Shown: one piece after another, positions 6,973 to 11,286 of the stretch | How the letters are laid out: each line of letters begins with the position of its first letter | Position numbering within the stretch: position 1 is the stretch's first letter | From: Bacteroidota bacterium | GTDB taxonomy: Bacteria; Bacteroidota; Ignavibacteria; Kryptoniales; JAKASW01 | Assembly: GCA_021789755.1 (NCBI GenBank) | Contig: JAJYJD010000102.1 | Location: 1 to 11,286 of the forward strand | Length of the DNA stretch: 11,286 bases | Direction of reading: 5' to 3' | The notes under the pieces: generated by a model | Told to the model about the DNA's origin: nothing | The model's database searches: none | The model's input: the letters and a program-made list of their open reading frames with translations, nothing else | Made by a program: the position numbers and the translations under genes

Positions 6973-7716
6973 TTATTTTCGTGGTGAGGCCTCCGAGAGG
7001 TAAACCATTTTCTTAGTCACACTGTAAACTCCCGCGTAAAGTCTATAGATATAAATCCCCGACTCCATTGTATTTCCGCTGTCATCCTCTCCGTCCCACT
7101 CGACCGAATGTGAACCCGACTCGAGCATGGAGTCGACAAGCGTTCTTATCAATGCTCCGCCGGCATCGTAGATGATGAGCTTGGTGTCCGCATCGTTCGG
7201 AATCCTGAAATCCAGACGGGTTCTGCCGCTGAACGAATTGGGATCGTTCTGTTCGAGTATAATTGTCTCTTCGTCCTCAGCTTCTCTGCTTACCGAATAA
7301 TTTATTTCCGAAACTCCCCCGGTTCGTGTCGACGCGAAGGCGCATGCAACATCAAAATGCTGTCCGCCTTCGAACGGAATGTTTAGGATGCTCCCGTTGC
7401 CGGGGGCGATCCCTTTCCCGTCTATATCCGATAGAACGAACGACATAACGTTGTCCTGAAAATTGATGTGGTTGTTCAGGTGCTGTGCTCTTAGAGCAAG
7501 GTTGGGAGTTCTGTAATTGATTTTTATTTCGAAAGCAATATCGAATCTCAAAGCAGAAATAGGAACGGTGTTCGAGAGTCTAACGTCGATGCCGGAATTA
7601 CCGACCACGAATCGCAATTTGTTGGGAGTGGGAGCGGCAGCTGAAGTCTCCCAGGGGGCGTTGTCAGGGAGCAGACCCGTTTCGCGGCTTTGTTTCGTTA
7701 TGGTCAGACTTTCCAT
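6973..7716 (-). CDS. Protein with cohesin-like domain and T9SS-type C-terminal sorting domain, no signal peptide
   Basis: The 247-residue protein has two recognisable regions. Residues about 33-130 (VRLSNTVPISALRFDIAF) resemble the cohesin-like domains found in secreted FCB-group proteins. Residues 155-241 form a FlgD-like/type IX secretion sorting domain: EQNDPNSFSGRTRLDFRIP, IIYDAGGALIRTL, GSHSVEWDGEDDSGN, ESGIYIYRL and KKMVYL all match its usual strand order. Type IX cargo proteins normally carry a Sec signal peptide, but residues 1-32 are polar and show none. An in-frame TGA lies 10 codons upstream of the ATG and no good alternative start lies between, so the protein may be the truncated tail of a larger secreted protein. 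Only a poorly placed GAGGG, about 12 nt before the ATG, could serve as ribosome binding site. It converges on the pilus operon and shares its terminator. No enzymatic domain is visible; the function is unknown. Confidence 0.72.
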   Translation of the reverse strand: MESLTITKQSRETGLLPDNAPWETSAAAPTPNKLRFVVGNSGIDVRLSNTVPISALRFDIAFEIKINYRTPNLALRAQHLNNHINFQDNVMSFVLSDIDGKGIAPGNGSILNIPFEGGQHFDVACAFASTRTGGVSEINYSVSREAEDEETIILEQNDPNSFSGRTRLDFRIPNDADTKLIIYDAGGALIRTLVDSMLESGSHSVEWDGEDDSGNTMESGIYIYRLYAGVYSVTKKMVYLSEASPRK

Positions 7717-7977
7717 AATCTTCGAGATCCCTCTTTCATTCGTTCATTGAACTTGCGTCCACATACTAAGGTCAATCTTCGTGCCGGATAATGGGTCGGT
7801 GGGTGAGCAGGAGAAAGTATCCTAAACATCTGTATTCAGAAGCTATTGACGTGCGTCCGTTAGAGCGGGGGGCGCTGACAAATGGGGGGGAGGTAAGAAT
7901 TACAATTGAGAGGAAAATCTTACGGGCAAATCACCCAAGAAAGTCGAAAAAATAGTACAAATAAGCATGCTTGACGC
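7717..7977. other. Non-coding region between divergent transcription units
   Basis: No credible open reading frame is seen. The region should contain the promoter of the minus-strand gene at 6973-7716 and the upstream part of the rRNA promoter. It has two long G runs (7867-7872 and 7884-7890). An A-rich stretch just upstream of the rRNA -35 box (about 7940-7965) could act as an UP element. GGCGCTGACA occurs at 7871-7880 and again inside the rRNA promoter spacer at 7988-7997. Confidence 0.6.
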
Positions 7978-8006
7978 TTGACTTTTCGGCGCTGACAGTA
8001 TATATT
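7978..8006 (+). promoter_or_regulatory. rRNA operon promoter
   Basis: TTGACT (7978-7983) and TATATT (8001-8006) are separated by exactly 17 bp, a near-consensus housekeeping promoter, with A-rich DNA upstream. A second TTGACG lies just before it at 7971-7976. Transcription would begin near 8013. The TATATTTT form also fits the looser TAnnTTT -10 element of Bacteroidetes sigma factors. Confidence 0.75.
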
Positions 8007-8064
8007 TTAACGCTTTGGACGACATTTAGTCGTAACAGTTTTTGAAAAAGTTTGATATCGAAAC

Positions 8065-8094
8065 CGCCCTCTTAGTTTCGGGGGCGATTTTTTT
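8065..8094 (+). terminator. Terminator-like hairpin in rRNA leader
   Basis: A 7-bp GC-rich stem (8065-8071 with 8080-8086) with an 8-nt loop is followed by A and seven T residues (8088-8094). This is the shape of an intrinsic terminator, about 55 nt after the likely rRNA transcription start and upstream of boxA. It may be an attenuator, or its effect may be overcome by rRNA-type elongation complexes. Confidence 0.6.
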
Positions 8095-8120
8095 CGCTTC
8101 GATTTAAGCAACTCGAAGCA

Positions 8121-8132
8121 AGTTCTTTGACA
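8121..8132 (+). promoter_or_regulatory. boxA-like antitermination element, 16S leader
   Basis: AGTTCTTTGACA resembles bacterial boxA (core CTTTRA), bound by NusB-NusE in rRNA antitermination. The same core recurs before tRNA-Ile (9854-9864) and before 23S (10216-10229). Its 3' part overlaps the 16S processing stem. Confidence 0.6.
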
Positions 8133-8156
8133 AGTCTGTGCACAGCGAAAAGTCAA
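8126..8156 (+). other. 5' half of 16S rRNA processing stem
   Basis: TTTGACAAGT (8126-8135), TGTGCAC (8137-8143) and AGTCAA (8151-8156) pair with 9834-9843, 9827-9833 and 9815-9820. The 10, 7 and 6 bp helices, separated by one bulge and one internal loop, enclose the whole 16S gene and form the expected RNase III substrate. Confidence 0.82.
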
Positions 8157-8257
8157 TTTGGTTTTAAGGTTCAGCCTTGACACAAAGATTCAATTAATGT
8201 CAGGCGAACTCTCAGCTAAAGGCTTTCGATCCGCCTTCGGTGGGTCAGAAGTTTTTT

Positions 8258-9802
<1,545 letters not shown>

Positions 9803-9814
9803 AGCCTAAACTGA

Positions 9815-9843
9815 TTGACTTGCTCCGTGCACAACTTGTCAAA
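9815..9843 (+). other. 3' half of 16S rRNA processing stem
   Basis: TTGACT, GTGCACA and ACTTGTCAAA pair with the 16S leader at 8126-8156. A T-rich stretch (9844-9850) follows immediately. Confidence 0.82.
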
Positions 9844-9853
9844 TTTTTTTCTA

Positions 9854-9864
9854 CAGTTCTTTGA
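9854..9864 (+). promoter_or_regulatory. boxA-like element, 16S-tRNA spacer
   Basis: CAGTTCTTTGA repeats the boxA core of the 16S leader, 24 nt upstream of tRNA-Ile. Confidence 0.5.
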
Positions 9865-9888
9865 GTCTTCTGTAGCGGTTAATACACT

Positions 9889-9973
<85 letters not shown>

Positions 9974-9984
9974 CTTGGTGCGCG

Positions 9985-10078
9985 TCAGTGTAAGCTCGTC
10001 TTCCGAAAGAAGGTTAGAGCGTCCCGACTCAATGTGATTGAGTCGGGAAGGTCAGTGGTTCAACTCCACTCAGACCCA
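9985..10078 (+). pseudogene. Degenerate, expanded tRNA-Ile-like element
   Basis: The stretch copies parts of the adjacent tRNA-Ile. GCTC (9994-9997) and GGTTAGAGCG (10012-10021) match its D arm. Positions 10049-10089 match 9933-9973 with two differences in 41 nt, covering the variable loop, T arm, 3' acceptor strand and 11 nt beyond. Two regions differ: the D loop is 19 nt instead of 9, with a small CTT/AAG hairpin, and the anticodon arm is replaced by a perfect 11-bp hairpin (10022-10032 with 10038-10048, loop TGTGA), 27 nt instead of 17. The 5' acceptor strand does not pair with CAGACCC, so it cannot be a normal tRNA. It looks like a duplicated tRNA gene that decayed or was reshaped into spacer RNA structure. 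Confidence 0.7.
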
Positions 10079-10089
10079 CACTTGGCGTG
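10049..10089 (+). repeat. Direct repeat copy 2
   Basis: Second copy of 9933-9973; the differences are A at 10074 (G in copy 1) and T at 10083 (C in copy 1). The G-to-A change falls in the acceptor strand. Confidence 0.88.
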
Positions 10090-10108
10090 TCTGTCAACTA
10101 CCGGCTAC

Positions 10109-10181
10109 GGGGCTGTAGCTCAGTTGGGAGAGCATCTGGTTTGCAACCAGAGGGTCGAGGGTTCGAATCCCTTCAGCTCCA
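10109..10181 (+). tRNA. tRNA-Ala (anticodon TGC)
   Basis: A 73-nt cloverleaf is present: acceptor GGGGCTG with CAGCTCC (one G-T pair), D stem GCTC/GAGC, anticodon stem TCTGG/CCAGA with loop TTTGCAA (anticodon 10142-10144), and T loop TTCGAAT. The discriminator is A and CCA is not encoded. Confidence 0.97.
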
Positions 10182-10215
10182 CTAGCTCCGGAGTGCATCG
10201 CTCCGATCAAGGGCT

Positions 10216-10229
10216 CAGTTCTTTGACAA
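10216..10229 (+). promoter_or_regulatory. boxA-like element, 23S leader
   Basis: CAGTTCTTTGACAA is the third and most complete copy of the boxA-like core in this operon, and it precedes the 23S gene. Confidence 0.55.
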
Positions 10230-10443
10230 TTTGGGAAGTAATTGCGATTGATGCCTAGTAGCGAAACGACTTCGGTCGAAGTAGCGAACGAATCAATTGT
10301 TTTACTGAGTCTGGAACATTTTTTTATACGGTCGTCCGGCAAATCGAAAGATTGGTCGGAAGATCCGTCCCTAAAATAGCCCCCGATCCGAATCGGGGGT
10401 AGTAGAAGTATCTGGTTACTCTAGTCTCAAAAAAGGATTTTTT
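10230..10443 (+). other. Hairpin-rich 23S leader
   Basis: No gene is present. Three hairpins can be drawn: CGAC-TTCG-GTCG (10267-10278) flanked by direct repeats AGTAGCGAA (10257-10265, 10280-10288), a longer stem closed by a GAAA tetraloop (10335-10360), and CCCCCGAT-CCGA-ATCGGGGG (10380-10399). A6-GGA-T6 (10429-10443) sits directly before the 23S 5' end. These probably take part in folding and processing of the precursor; the partner strand downstream of 23S is outside the window. Confidence 0.65.

Positions 10444-11286
<843 letters not shown>

Noticed and set aside
7867..7892. G6 and G7 runs as a possible G-quadruplex
   Set aside because: Only two long runs plus a GG are present, not four separable G-tracts of three.
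8177..8206. Second rRNA promoter with a TTGACA -35 at 8177
   Set aside because: No acceptable -10 box is found 16-18 bp downstream; the sequence instead forms an imperfect inverted repeat with TGTCAGG at 8198-8204.
10380..10399. Intrinsic terminator upstream of 23S
   Set aside because: The GC-rich hairpin is not followed by a T run, and termination here would block 23S synthesis; it is more likely a precursor fold.

Overview
The window looks like part of a chromosome from a bacterium in the FCB superphylum (Bacteroidota, Chlorobi, Ignavibacteria and relatives). Three things point that way: a C-terminal FlgD-like/T9SS-type sorting domain on the minus-strand protein, GTGAGGTGTT in place of GTGAGATGTT in the 16S rRNA, and GTTCTTTGA-type boxA elements around the rRNA genes. 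Unlike most Bacteroidetes, the protein genes have recognisable Shine-Dalgarno sequences and the 16S gene ends with an intact CCTCC. An Ignavibacteria/Kryptonia/Kapabacteria-like lineage is therefore more plausible than a classical Bacteroidetes one, but I cannot resolve it further by eye.

Positions 2-6912 (+ strand) hold a tightly packed operon for a type IV pilus or closely related machine. It encodes a PilB/GspE-type assembly ATPase (cut by the left edge), a PilT-type ATPase with an altered Asp box, a PilM-PilN-like fusion, a PilO protein with a PilP-like C-terminal domain, a short PilQ/GspD-type secretin, and a stand-alone CheY-like receiver. Gaps of 8 to 60 bp and Shine-Dalgarno sequences overlapping or abutting upstream stop codons indicate one transcript. 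The logic is: ATPases power the machine, the PilMN/PilOP inner-membrane platform links them through the periplasm to the secretin, and the receiver probably tunes activity. PilC, the pilins and the prepilin peptidase are not present and would have to lie elsewhere. The operon ends at a strong hairpin (6915-6947) that also serves a convergent minus-strand gene (6973-7716). That gene encodes a small protein with a cohesin-like domain and a T9SS-type tail but no visible signal peptide.

Positions 7717-8257 contain no protein gene. They hold a near-consensus rRNA promoter (7978-8006), a leader with a terminator-like hairpin (8065-8094), a boxA, and the 5' half of the 16S processing stem. The rRNA operon follows: 16S (about 8258-9796), tRNA-Ile(GAT), a degenerate tRNA-like element not expected in a standard spacer, tRNA-Ala(TGC), a hairpin-rich spacer with a third boxA, and the first ~840 nt of 23S rRNA running off the right edge.

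The observations most worth a second look are the two-fold fusion architecture of the pilus platform, the PilT-like ATPase lacking the Asp-box acidic pair, the expanded tRNA-like element at 9985-10078, and the terminator-like hairpin upstream of boxA in the rRNA leader.
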